A stretch of DNA of 6,334 nt, from assembly GCA_021443945.1 (NCBI GenBank), contig JABUSF010000005.1, forward strand, positions 110,542 to 116,875. Reading direction: 5' to 3'. Positions 1-5,945 of the stretch are shown here, piece by piece. The notes beneath the pieces are model-generated. The model was not told the DNA's origin. It saw only the letters and a program-made list of their open reading frames with translations, and ran no database searches. The position numbers were made by a program, and so were the translations under genes. The DNA is from Ileibacterium sp. Lineage in GTDB: Bacteria; Bacillota_I; Bacilli_A; Erysipelotrichales; Erysipelotrichaceae. The first letter of the stretch is position 1, and the number at the start of each line of letters is the position of its first letter.

Positions 1-908
1 CCGTTGACCACGCAGCCCATAATGGCGACGGTGACATCTTTGCTGACGGTCTGCAGGTATTCTTCAATGGCATCGACCACCGGTTTCATGTTCCAGGCGG
101 TCCGCCCGCAGGTTGGACAGGCGATCAGGTTTGGAACGTGCTCGGCCAGACCGCAGTCTTTGAGCAGTTCCTTGACGATGGGGATTTCCAGTTTGGGCGA
201 ACCGTTGACGGAAATACGGATGGTATTGCCGATGCCTTCCAGCAGAAGACTGCCCAGTGCCAGAGAAGATTTGATGGCAGATGTCATGACGGTGCCGGCT
301 TCTGTCACCCCTAAATGAAGAGGATAGGGAAACACCACGCTGGCCAGACGGTAGGTTTCCAGGCAGAGCAGAGGATCGCTGGATTTAAAGGACAATACGA
401 TGTCGTGAAAATCCAGATCTTCCAGAATTTGAACATGCCGTCTGGCAGATTCGATCATGCCCTGGGCGGTTGGCTTTCCGTACTTTTCGTGGATGTCTTT
501 TTCCAGAGACCCGGAATTGATTCCAATGCGGATGGGAATGCCTTTTTCCTTGCAGGCTTTTACCACGGCTTCCACATTTTCTCTTGGGCCGATGTTGCCG
601 GGATTCAGACGAATTTTGTCGACTCCGTTTTCAATGGCAGCCAGCGCCAGTTTGTAGTCAAAGTGAATGTCGGCCACCAGAGGGATATGAATCTGTTTTT
701 TTATTTCGGAAATGGCCTGCGCATCGTCCATATCCATCACGGAGACGCGAATGAGCTCACAGCCCATTTTTTCCAGTTCCAGAATTTGAGCGGCCACTTC
801 GTCCGCTTTGCTTGTTTTGATATTGCACATGGACTGAATGACAACTTTATCGCTGCCGCCAATCTGCAGATTTTTGACCCATACAGGTCTGGTCTGTGTT
901 CTGTCCAT
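1..908 (-). CDS. ispG: 4-hydroxy-3-methylbut-2-en-1-yl diphosphate synthase (IspG/GcpE), C-terminus cut by window edge
   Basis: IspG is a cytosolic [4Fe-4S] enzyme of the MEP isoprenoid pathway. It reductively converts methylerythritol cyclodiphosphate (MEcPP) to HMBPP. I translated the minus strand by hand and obtained 302 uninterrupted codons. Family hallmarks in order are IQSMCN near residues 24-29, VADIHFDY near 78-85, KIRLNPGNIG near 98-107, IRIGINSGSLE near 127-136, and LHLGVTEAG near 197-205. Two cluster cysteines lie in CPTCGR (C264, C267) and the third in MGCVVN (C299). The C267-to-C299 spacing of 32 equals that of E. coli C273-C305. The conserved PGE that follows, with the fourth cluster ligand Glu, lies outside the window. 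The family is usually about 350-370 residues, so roughly 50 are missing. ATG at 908 is the only good start, because an in-frame TGA lies eight codons upstream. No strong Shine-Dalgarno sequence is visible. The gene is divergent from uvrB and looks like the first gene of its transcript. Confidence 0.97.
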   Translation of the reverse strand, partial: MDRTQTRPVWVKNLQIGGSDKVVIQSMCNIKTSKADEVAAQILELEKMGCELIRVSVMDMDDAQAISEIKKQIHIPLVADIHFDYKLALAAIENGVDKIRLNPGNIGPRENVEAVVKACKEKGIPIRIGINSGSLEKDIHEKYGKPTAQGMIESARRHVQILEDLDFHDIVLSFKSSDPLLCLETYRLASVVFPYPLHLGVTEAGTVMTSAIKSSLALGSLLLEGIGNTIRISVNGSPKLEIPIVKELLKDCGLAEHVPNLIACPTCGRTAWNMKPVVDAIEEYLQTVSKDVTVAIMGCVVN

Positions 909-1027
909 AAAACTGCTGCTCGATCTGCATCACGAAAATGCCTGCAGTTTCTGAAAGCAAAGGTGAGCAGCCTACCATCCTTTCCTGTGACGCTTTGCTT
1001 TGAAACAAACTGCTGTATTCTTTTTTT

Positions 1028-1036
1028 ATCATACCA
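1028..1036 (-). promoter_or_regulatory. candidate extended -10 promoter for ispG
   Basis: On the minus strand this reads TGgTATGAT, a TGn extension followed by a five-of-six match to the -10 consensus. No recognisable -35 lies 16-18 bases upstream, which is tolerated by extended -10 promoters. Transcription would start near 1021 and leave a leader of about 110 bases before ispG. It abuts a plus-strand TTGACC (1037-1042) that could be a -35 for uvrB, but I see no matching -10 for that box. This is motif matching only. Confidence 0.4.
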
Positions 1037-1055
1037 TTGACCTTCTGTCTTTGCG

Positions 1056-1091
1056 TTTTACAGGGTCATGCATCAATTGGGGCCTGTAAAA
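1056..1091 (+). repeat. inverted repeat in uvrB upstream region (outer pair)
   Basis: TTTTACAGG at 1056-1064 is a perfect reverse complement of CCTGTAAAA at 1083-1091, separated by 18 bases that include the palindrome ATGCAT. As RNA this gives a 9-bp stem with a large loop. As DNA it presents two inverted CTGTAA half-sites. No T-run follows, so it is not a simple terminator. The nearby 1102-1121 palindrome carries the same half-site. Confidence 0.6.
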
Positions 1092-1101
1092 AGGCGGGAT
1101 G

Positions 1102-1121
1102 CTGTAAGATGAATCTTACAG
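1102..1121 (+). repeat. perfect 20-base palindrome, possible operator or RNA hairpin in uvrB leader
   Basis: CTGTAAGAT and ATCTTACAG form perfect 9-base arms around GA. In RNA this would fold as an 8-bp stem with a UGAA tetraloop. In DNA it is a two-fold symmetric site of the size a dimeric repressor recognises. It lies 47 bases before the uvrB start. It does not match the Bacillus DinR/LexA box (GAAC-N4-GTTC) nor the E. coli LexA spacing (CTGT-N8-ACAG; here 12 bases separate CTGT and ACAG). I cannot assign a regulator. Confidence 0.55.
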
Positions 1122-1153
1122 ACACAAGCTGTGCCTCTGATTTTTTGCAGCGC

Positions 1154-1162
1154 AGAAAGGAG
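1154..1162 (+). promoter_or_regulatory. uvrB ribosome binding site
   Basis: AGAAAGGAG sits 6 bases before GTG at 1169. This strong Shine-Dalgarno sequence fixes the start of uvrB at that GTG rather than at the in-frame ATG codons at 1037 or 1109. Confidence 0.85.
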
Positions 1163-1168
1163 AATTCT

Positions 1169-3136
1169 GTGGATCATTTTGAACTTGTATCGGATTATAA
1201 ACCTTCCGGAGACCAGCCAGAGGCCATTGCCGAACTGGTGGAAGGAATTAAAGAAGGCAAAAAGCATCAGGTTTTGCTGGGGGCGACCGGAACCGGAAAA
1301 ACATTTACCATTTCCAACGTGATTGCCCAGGTCAACAAACCGACCCTGGTGTTTGCTCATAATAAAACCCTGGCTTCTCAGCTGTACTCCGAGCTGAAGG
1401 AGTTTTTCCCCAACAACCATGTAGAGTATTTTGTTTCCTACTTCGACTACTACCAGCCGGAAGCCTACATGCCCAAAACAGACACCTACATCGATAAAAA
1501 CACCAAAACCAACGAAGAACTGGATATGCTGCGCATGGCGGCCACCAATGCAGCTCTTCACCATCCGGATACCATCATTGTGGCCTCCGTTGCCTGCATT
1601 TACGGTGCCTCCAACCCGGAACAGTACCGGGACATGATTGATACCATTCATGTGGGAGATGTGATTGACCGCAATGATCTGATGCTCATGCTCATCAACC
1701 AGCAGTACAAGCGCAACGATTTTGAAACCAAAAGAGGAACCTTCAGAGTCAGGGGAGATGTGATCGAAATTGCGCCGGGTCACACCGACCGCTATTTGAT
1801 CCGGATTGAAATGTTCGGAGATGAAATCGAGCGGATTTCGGAAGTGGATCCCCTGACGGGGAAATTGATTCAGGCCTACTCTCTTTACAATATTTATCCG
1901 GCCAGCGGCTATGCCACCAGCATGGACATTATTAAACGGGCGGCCAGAACCATTGAAGAAGAGCTGGAAGAACGCCTGGAATATTTTGAAGAACAGGGCA
2001 AGCCTTTGGAAAAAGAGCGCCTGGAACAGCGCTGCCGCTATGATATTGAAGCTTTGCGGGAGTTTGGCGTGTGCCCGGGCATTGAAAACTATTCCCGTCA
2101 CATTGACGGGCGCAAAGAAGGAGAAACCCCTTATACCCTGTTTGACTATTTCCCGAAGGACTATTTGATGGTGGTGGATGAATCCCATGTCTCTCTGCCT
2201 CAGATTCGGGGGATGTTCAACGGCGACCGGGCCAGAAAACAGACTCTTGTCGATTACGGATTCCGTCTGCCCTCTGCTCTGGACAACCGGCCTTTGACAT
2301 TTGATGAATTTGAAGCCAAGGCTCCTCAAAGCATTTATGTTTCTGCCACCCCCGGCGATTATGAGCTGGAGCAGACCGAAGGAGAAGTCATCGAACAGAT
2401 CATCCGCCCAACCGGCCTGCTGGATCCGGAAGTGGAAGTGCGCCCCACACAGGGACAGATTGATGATTTAGTGGATGAGATCAAAGCCCGCATTGCCCGC
2501 AATGAACGCACCCTGGTCACCACCCTGACTGTCCGCATGGCGGAGGATTTAACGGAGTATCTGAAAAACCTGGATATTAAAGTGGCCTGGCTGCATCATG
2601 AAGTCAAAACCATCGAGCGCACGGAGATCATTCACGATCTGCGGGAAGGCAAATACGATGTTCTGGTGGGCATCAACCTGTTAAGGGAAGGACTGGACAT
2701 TCCGGAAGTGTCCCTGATTGCGATTCTCGATGCGGATAAGGAAGGATTCCTGCGCTCCAAGCGCTCTCTGATTCAGATCATCGGGCGGGCGGCTCGAAAT
2801 GCAGACGGCAAAGTCATCATGTACGGAGACAAGATCACCGAGTCCATGGAATATGCCATCGAGGAAACCGCCCGGCGCCGAGGCATTCAGATGAAATATA
2901 ATGAAGAGCACGGCATTGTGCCAAAAACCATCATCAAGCCGATTCGGGACGTGGTCCGCTCCAAGGAAACCAAGGCGATGACAGCCAAGTATCTGAAGAA
3001 AAAGAAACTGGGAAAGAAAGATACCGCCAAGTACATTGCCGATCTGGAAAAGGAAATGAAGGAAGCAGCCATGAATCTCGATTTCGAAACCGCTGCCCAG
3101 CTGCGGGATATGATCATGGAGCTGAAAAGCGAATAG
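1169..3136 (+). CDS. uvrB: excinuclease ABC subunit B (UvrB)
   Basis: UvrB is the damage-verifying helicase-like ATPase of nucleotide excision repair. It is loaded by UvrA and then recruits UvrC for incision. The product is 655 residues, normal for the family. Seen in order are Walker A GATGTGKT (38-45), the beta-hairpin around YFDYYQPEAY (91-100), helicase motif II DESH (337-340), SATP (392-395), GINLLREGLD (501-510), and motif VI QIIGRAAR (536-543). A C-terminal UVR motif for UvrC contact lies near 620-655. The second hairpin tyrosine of E. coli UvrB (Y93) is Phe here, a mild change. The frame stays open upstream to 1037, but the GTG has the good ribosome site and the following FELVSDYKPSGDQP is the family's usual N-terminus. 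The gene is alone on its transcript: a terminator follows directly and uvrA is not adjacent. No recognisable SOS box precedes it. Confidence 0.98.
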   Translation: MDHFELVSDYKPSGDQPEAIAELVEGIKEGKKHQVLLGATGTGKTFTISNVIAQVNKPTLVFAHNKTLASQLYSELKEFFPNNHVEYFVSYFDYYQPEAYMPKTDTYIDKNTKTNEELDMLRMAATNAALHHPDTIIVASVACIYGASNPEQYRDMIDTIHVGDVIDRNDLMLMLINQQYKRNDFETKRGTFRVRGDVIEIAPGHTDRYLIRIEMFGDEIERISEVDPLTGKLIQAYSLYNIYPASGYATSMDIIKRAARTIEEELEERLEYFEEQGKPLEKERLEQRCRYDIEALREFGVCPGIENYSRHIDGRKEGETPYTLFDYFPKDYLMVVDESHVSLPQIRGMFNGDRARKQTLVDYGFRLPSALDNRPLTFDEFEAKAPQSIYVSATPGDYELEQTEGEVIEQIIRPTGLLDPEVEVRPTQGQIDDLVDEIKARIARNERTLVTTLTVRMAEDLTEYLKNLDIKVAWLHHEVKTIERTEIIHDLREGKYDVLVGINLLREGLDIPEVSLIAILDADKEGFLRSKRSLIQIIGRAARNADGKVIMYGDKITESMEYAIEETARRRGIQMKYNEEHGIVPKTIIKPIRDVVRSKETKAMTAKYLKKKKLGKKDTAKYIADLEKEMKEAAMNLDFETAAQLRDMIMELKSE

Positions 3137-3141
3137 ACAAA

Positions 3142-3175
3142 AAAGGCCCGAAGCGTTTGTGTGCTTCGGGTCTTT
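3142..3175. terminator. bidirectional rho-independent terminator between uvrB and the 29-aa gene
   Basis: CCCGAAGC (3147-3154) pairs with GCTTCGGG (3163-3170). The stem extends outward through a G-U, a G-C and A-T pairs to about 13 bp. On the minus strand it is followed by six T (A-run 3139-3144), ideal for the 29-residue gene. On the plus strand it is followed by the weaker TCTTTGCTTT, for uvrB. The hairpin starts 6 bases after the uvrB stop and ends 4 bases from the stop of the convergent gene. Confidence 0.85.
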
Positions 3176-3178
3176 GCT

Positions 3179-3268
3179 TTACTTGTTGGTCAGAATGAGC
3201 AGAACCAGAGCGGCAATGCCGATGGCAGCCCAGAACAGATATTTCAAATAGGTCTTCTTATTGTCCAT
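3179..3268 (-). CDS. 29-residue single-helix membrane peptide, unknown function
   Basis: This small gene reads MDNKKTYLKY, then an uninterrupted hydrophobic stretch from about residue 11 to 26, then TNK and a TAA stop. The N-terminus is lysine-rich (K4, K5, K9), which by the positive-inside rule suggests it stays in the cytoplasm with one membrane-spanning helix. Support for a real gene is an AGGAG at 3277-3281 with 8 bases to the ATG at 3268, and a strong terminator immediately after the stop. A second ATG 4 bases upstream (3272) is out of frame and encodes only MYGQ. ung ends 61 bases upstream on the same strand, so read-through from ung is possible. No clear separate promoter is visible. 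I do not recognise the protein. A small regulatory or stress peptide is conceivable, and a type I toxin-like peptide cannot be excluded, but neither is shown. Confidence 0.65.
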   Translation of the reverse strand: MDNKKTYLKYLFWAAIGIAALVLLILTNK

Positions 3269-3276
3269 ACATGTCT

Positions 3277-3281
3277 CTCCT
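3277..3281 (-). promoter_or_regulatory. ribosome binding site of the 29-aa peptide gene
   Basis: AGGAG on the minus strand lies 8 bases before ATG 3268 and 4 bases before the out-of-frame ATG at 3272. The better spacing selects the 29-codon frame. Confidence 0.7.
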
Positions 3282-3329
3282 GTTTTTATTATTGTGCCCA
3301 AGAGAAACAGGACTTCTCAAATTGAATGC

Positions 3330-3992
3330 TCAAAGGTTGGAAGCGGTCCAGTTTACAGGCGATATGCCTTTGCTTTGCAGAAAGTCATTGGCCGTGCGGA
3401 AATGGTTGTTTCCAAAAAAGCCCCGGTAGGCGGACAAAGGGGACGGATGGGCACTTTCGAGAACCAGATGGTTGGGGTTGTTTAAAAACCGCTTGGCTTT
3501 CCGGGCCTGGGCTCCCCACAGCAAAAAGACAATGGGCTGATCCTGCTGGTTTAACTGCTGCAGAACCGCATCGGTAAACTGCTGCCATCCCAGATTCTGA
3601 TGGGATAAAGGCTTGTGGGCTTCCACTGTCAAAATCGGGTTGAGAAGCAGCACTCCCTGGCTGGCCCAGTCGGAAAGATCGCCGCTGCGTCTGACTGGCA
3701 TCTGGTATTCGTTTTCCAGCTCTTTGTACATGTTCTGCAAAGATGGGGGAATTTTCTCGCCGGCCGGTACGGAAAAGGCGTATCCCATGGCCTGGTTGGG
3801 GTTGTGGTAAGGATCCTGTCCCAGAATGACCACTTTGACCTGATCAAGAGGAGTGGTTTCCAAAGCGTTGAAAATCAAATCTCTGGGAGGGTAAATGGTT
3901 TTGTGCGCATATTCCTGCTCCAGAATATTTCGAATGTTTTCCAGGTAGCCTTTTTTCAGCTCCTGGTTCATAAAATCGTTCCAGCTGTTCAT
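3330..3992 (-). CDS. ung: uracil-DNA glycosylase, family 1
   Basis: Ung removes uracil from DNA, from dUTP misincorporation or cytosine deamination, and starts base excision repair. The 220-residue product matches the family length (E. coli 229). The water-activating motif GQDPYH is at 58-63, with catalytic D60. The uracil-stacking Phe is in YAFSV (F73). The uracil-specificity Asn is in LLLN (N118). The DNA-intercalation loop HPSPLSAYRGFFG is at 182-194, with catalytic H182. The frame could begin at GTG 4001, but AAAGGTGAT (plus positions 3997-4005) is the ribosome site and only ATG 3992 is correctly spaced from it. The gene is divergent from folC. The 29-residue gene follows 61 bases after its stop, with no strong terminator between them. 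Confidence 0.97.
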   Translation of the reverse strand: MNSWNDFMNQELKKGYLENIRNILEQEYAHKTIYPPRDLIFNALETTPLDQVKVVILGQDPYHNPNQAMGYAFSVPAGEKIPPSLQNMYKELENEYQMPVRRSGDLSDWASQGVLLLNPILTVEAHKPLSHQNLGWQQFTDAVLQQLNQQDQPIVFLLWGAQARKAKRFLNNPNHLVLESAHPSPLSAYRGFFGNNHFRTANDFLQSKGISPVNWTASNL

Positions 3993-3996
3993 ATTG

Positions 3997-4005
3997 ATCA
4001 CCTTT
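3997..4005 (-). promoter_or_regulatory. ung ribosome binding site
   Basis: AAAGGTGAT on the minus strand precedes ATG 3992 by a few bases. The upstream GTG at 4001 lies inside this element, which makes it an unlikely start. Confidence 0.7.
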
Positions 4006-4021
4006 AATCATCTTAACCGAT

Positions 4022-4065
4022 CCCTGCCAAAAAGAAATACGCTCTGGATTTCACTTTTGACAGGG
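4022..4065. repeat. imperfect inverted repeat in the ung-folC divergent gap
   Basis: CCCTGCCAAAA (4022-4032) is complementary to TTTTGACAGGG (4055-4065) except for one central mismatch, giving 5 + 5 paired bases around it and a 22-base spacer. The right arm contains the consensus -35 TTGACA facing folC, and the left arm contains TTGGCA facing ung. The symmetry may therefore simply reflect two divergent -35 boxes, or may be an operator covering both. Confidence 0.4.
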
Positions 4066-4085
4066 CAGAAGACAAGCGCCAAAAT
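4057..4085 (+). promoter_or_regulatory. candidate promoter of the folC cluster
   Basis: A perfect -35 TTGACA (4057-4062) is followed after 17 bases by CAAAAT (4080-4085), a four-of-six -10. Transcription would start near 4092, only about 10 bases before the folC ATG at 4102, giving a very short leader. The -10 is weak, so this is tentative. Confidence 0.4.
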
Positions 4086-4101
4086 AAAACCGGATAAATT
4101 T

Positions 4102-5286
4102 ATGGAAAAGAAAATAATCGAACAGGAAGTGGCTCAAATGGAGGCCCGCAAGGGAATCAACCACTCCATTGAACAAATGCGAAAGTGGCTGGACGCGTAT
4201 CTTCCAGAACATAAAAATCTGAAATCTGTGCAAATCGCCGGAACCAACGGCAAGGGATCGGTCTGCACCTGGCTGAATCTCATCGCCAGGGAAAACGGAT
4301 GGAGTACAGGGGTATTTACCTCTCCCCATTTGATTTGTCATTTTGAGCGGATGCAGTACAATCAGGCCAGTATTTCTTCGGAAGAATGGCATGAGATTTA
4401 CACAAAGTGGAAGGATCTGTTTGATAGGGAACATTTCACCATGTTTGAAATGGACTTCTGGATGGCTCTGGACTGGTTTCTTCAAAAGAAGCCGGATTTG
4501 GTCATTATGGAAACAGGACTTGGGGGTGAACGGGATGCGGTCACCGCAATGGATCATCAGGCCAAAGCCATCACCAACATTGGTCTGGATCATATGGCCT
4601 GGCTTGGCGATACCAGAGAGCAGATTGCTTTGACAAAAGGAAAGATCGCCAGAAAGAATGTTCCTGTGATCACAGCGGAGCGGGATGAATCCTGCCTGGC
4701 TGTTTTGCGCCAGTGTGCCCTTGCGGCGGAAGCTCCTTTTGAAACAGGCCTGAGATCGTTTGAAACATGGCCTGCGCATCTGCCGGTCTACCAGAAGGAT
4801 AATCTGGCTCTGGCTCTGACTTTGGCTGATCATCTTGGACTGTCGGTCACCGCAAAGCAGCTGGAGGAAATCCAAAAGGCCTTTTCCTGGAAAGGACGCT
4901 TTGAAATTCTGGACACCCATCCGCTTCTGGTGGCGGACGGCGCTCACAACATTGATGGAATCCGGGCTCTGGTCGAAAGCTGTGCTGGTCTGGAGTTTAA
5001 GCAAATTTATTTCAGCGTGCTCAAAGATAAAGCCGGGTATGAAATGATTCATGAACTGCAAAAAATCAGTTCAAAGATCGTTCTGGTGGACTTTGAGAAC
5101 GGCCGGCTGGCAGATCTGGAAACGATGGCCAGAAAAGAGCGGCTGCCGGAAGTCAGTTTTGATCAGATGATGGACCATCTTGAAAATCGGAAAGAAAAGA
5201 CGCTGGTATGCGGATCCCTGTATTTTGTAGGAGAGCTGCTGGCGCACTGGAAGGGGAAAAACAAAAATGAAAGCTGCCGTGTTTGA
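4102..5286 (+). CDS. folC: folylpolyglutamate synthase / dihydrofolate synthase (FolC), short form
   Basis: FolC is a Mur-ligase-fold ATP enzyme. It adds glutamates to folates and, in bifunctional members, also makes dihydrofolate from dihydropteroate. The product is 394 residues. Visible are the P-loop AGTNGKGS (46-53), TSPHL (73-77), the Mg-ligand motif ETGLGGERDA (137-146), NIGLDH (159-164) with the metal-binding His, TKGKI (178-182) at the place of the usually carbamylated lysine, DGAHN (279-283) opening the C-terminal domain, and CGSLYFVGE (370-378). The family is usually 420-430 residues. The missing part is mainly between about residues 212 and 235, where a beta-rich segment before the NxALA helix is reduced. 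ATG 4102 places the P-loop at the usual distance. Its ribosome site is poor, so ATG 4138, after GGAAG, is an alternative. Whether it keeps dihydrofolate synthase activity cannot be read here. It overlaps the next gene by 20 bases. Confidence 0.93.
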   Translation: MEKKIIEQEVAQMEARKGINHSIEQMRKWLDAYLPEHKNLKSVQIAGTNGKGSVCTWLNLIARENGWSTGVFTSPHLICHFERMQYNQASISSEEWHEIYTKWKDLFDREHFTMFEMDFWMALDWFLQKKPDLVIMETGLGGERDAVTAMDHQAKAITNIGLDHMAWLGDTREQIALTKGKIARKNVPVITAERDESCLAVLRQCALAAEAPFETGLRSFETWPAHLPVYQKDNLALALTLADHLGLSVTAKQLEEIQKAFSWKGRFEILDTHPLLVADGAHNIDGIRALVESCAGLEFKQIYFSVLKDKAGYEMIHELQKISSKIVLVDFENGRLADLETMARKERLPEVSFDQMMDHLENRKEKTLVCGSLYFVGELLAHWKGKNKNESCRV

Positions 5287-5917
5287 CTTTAACGGAACTC
5301 TGTTTCTGGACCATGACAAGCATGTGAAAGCCTGGTCGGCCATCAGTATGGATTTAAGAGGACGGCCCATTACAGAAGAAGAGCTGCATACCCAAATGAA
5401 CGGCATACCTAACGCTCAGCTTCTGGACTGGATGACGCAAAGAAAGCTCGAACCGGAAGAATCCGACCGTCTGTCCCGGCTTAAGGAAGCGTACTACCGT
5501 CAGTTCTGCCTGGAAGATCCTGAAAATCTGCATTTGATTGCGGGGACGGAAGAGCTGTTTGACTGGCTGAAGGAAAAAGGCATTCCCTTTACCATCGCTT
5601 CGGCTTCCATTCAGGACAACATGGATTTTTTCGTGAAGACCTTCGGGCTGGACAAGTGGATCGACCCAAAGAATATTGTCTTTGATGATGGAACCTACGC
5701 GGATAAGAAGGAGATGTTTGCCAAGTGCTGTCAAATTCTGAACACAAAGATGAAGGATCTGACGATTCTTGAGGACTCTTACGCAGGGATTGCATGCGCT
5801 CTGGAGTGCGGCTGTCAGGATGTGCGGGTGATCAACTCAGGCCATATGGATCCCAAGAGTCTGCAGGATCCGGGAATCACACAGGTCTGTATGGATATGA
5901 CGGAAATTAAAAGATAA
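5267..5917 (+). CDS. HAD-superfamily hydrolase, beta-phosphoglucomutase-like subfamily
   Basis: This is a 216-residue cytosolic HAD-fold enzyme, probably a phosphatase or phosphomutase of unknown substrate. Motif I is FDFNGTL (6-12) with nucleophile D7. Motif II is the Ser in TIAS (S112). Motif III is the lysine pair K147/K148. Motif IV is ILEDSYAG (167-174) with E169 and D170, typical of subfamily I. Residues of about 15-85 are an alpha-helical C1 cap. The +2 position of motif I is Asn (N9) instead of the Asp that acts as acid/base in most HAD phosphatases. Other Bacillota proteins carry the same FDFNGTL variant, as far as I recall. The ATG lies inside the folC 3' end (20-base overlap), preceded by AAGGGG at 5251-5256, so translation is probably coupled to folC. 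The substrate cannot be assigned from this sequence. Confidence 0.9.
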   Translation: MKAAVFDFNGTLFLDHDKHVKAWSAISMDLRGRPITEEELHTQMNGIPNAQLLDWMTQRKLEPEESDRLSRLKEAYYRQFCLEDPENLHLIAGTEELFDWLKEKGIPFTIASASIQDNMDFFVKTFGLDKWIDPKNIVFDDGTYADKKEMFAKCCQILNTKMKDLTILEDSYAGIACALECGCQDVRVINSGHMDPKSLQDPGITQVCMDMTEIKR

Positions 5918-5931
5918 GATAAGTTTAAGTG

Positions 5932-5937
5932 AGGAGG
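5932..5937 (+). promoter_or_regulatory. ribosome binding site of the DUF4177-like gene
   Basis: AGGAGG is a perfect Shine-Dalgarno core lying 8 bases before ATG 5946. It lies only 4 bases before an out-of-frame ATG at 5942, which would give a nine-residue product. Confidence 0.8.
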
Positions 5938-5945
5938 CTCTATGT

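Noticed and set aside
847..1032. 61-codon minus-strand frame overlapping the ispG start
   Set aside because: It runs in another frame across the ispG promoter and N-terminus. There is no ribosome site at its ATG and no sign that it is a displaced IspG N-terminus, since ispG is complete at that end.
315..1040. Open frame of 241 codons on the plus strand
   Set aside because: It is antisense to ispG, which carries all expected motifs. The frame is a shadow.
1102..1121. SOS (LexA/DinR) box for uvrB
   Set aside because: The spacing is 12 bases between CTGT and ACAG rather than 8, and there is no GAAC-N4-GTTC box nearby.
1037..1168. 44-codon N-terminal extension of UvrB
   Set aside because: The frame is open, but the extension has no counterpart in the family, carries the leader repeats, and the strong ribosome site is at GTG 1169.
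1073..2329. Long open frame of 418 codons on the minus strand
   Set aside because: It lies wholly antisense to the uvrB region, has no family signature and no ribosome site, and its composition is what reverse-reading a biased coding frame gives.
3302..3318. Possible terminator hairpin between ung and the 29-aa gene
   Set aside because: GAGAA and TTCTC give only a 5-bp stem and no T-run follows on the minus strand.
3994..4101. 36-codon N-terminal extension of FolC
   Set aside because: It overlaps the ung ribosome site and the divergent promoter region, begins at TTG, and would place the P-loop far from its usual position.
4051..5061. Open frame of 336 codons on the minus strand
   Set aside because: It is antisense to folC, whose motifs are all in place. 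It has no recognisable domain and overlaps the divergent promoter region.
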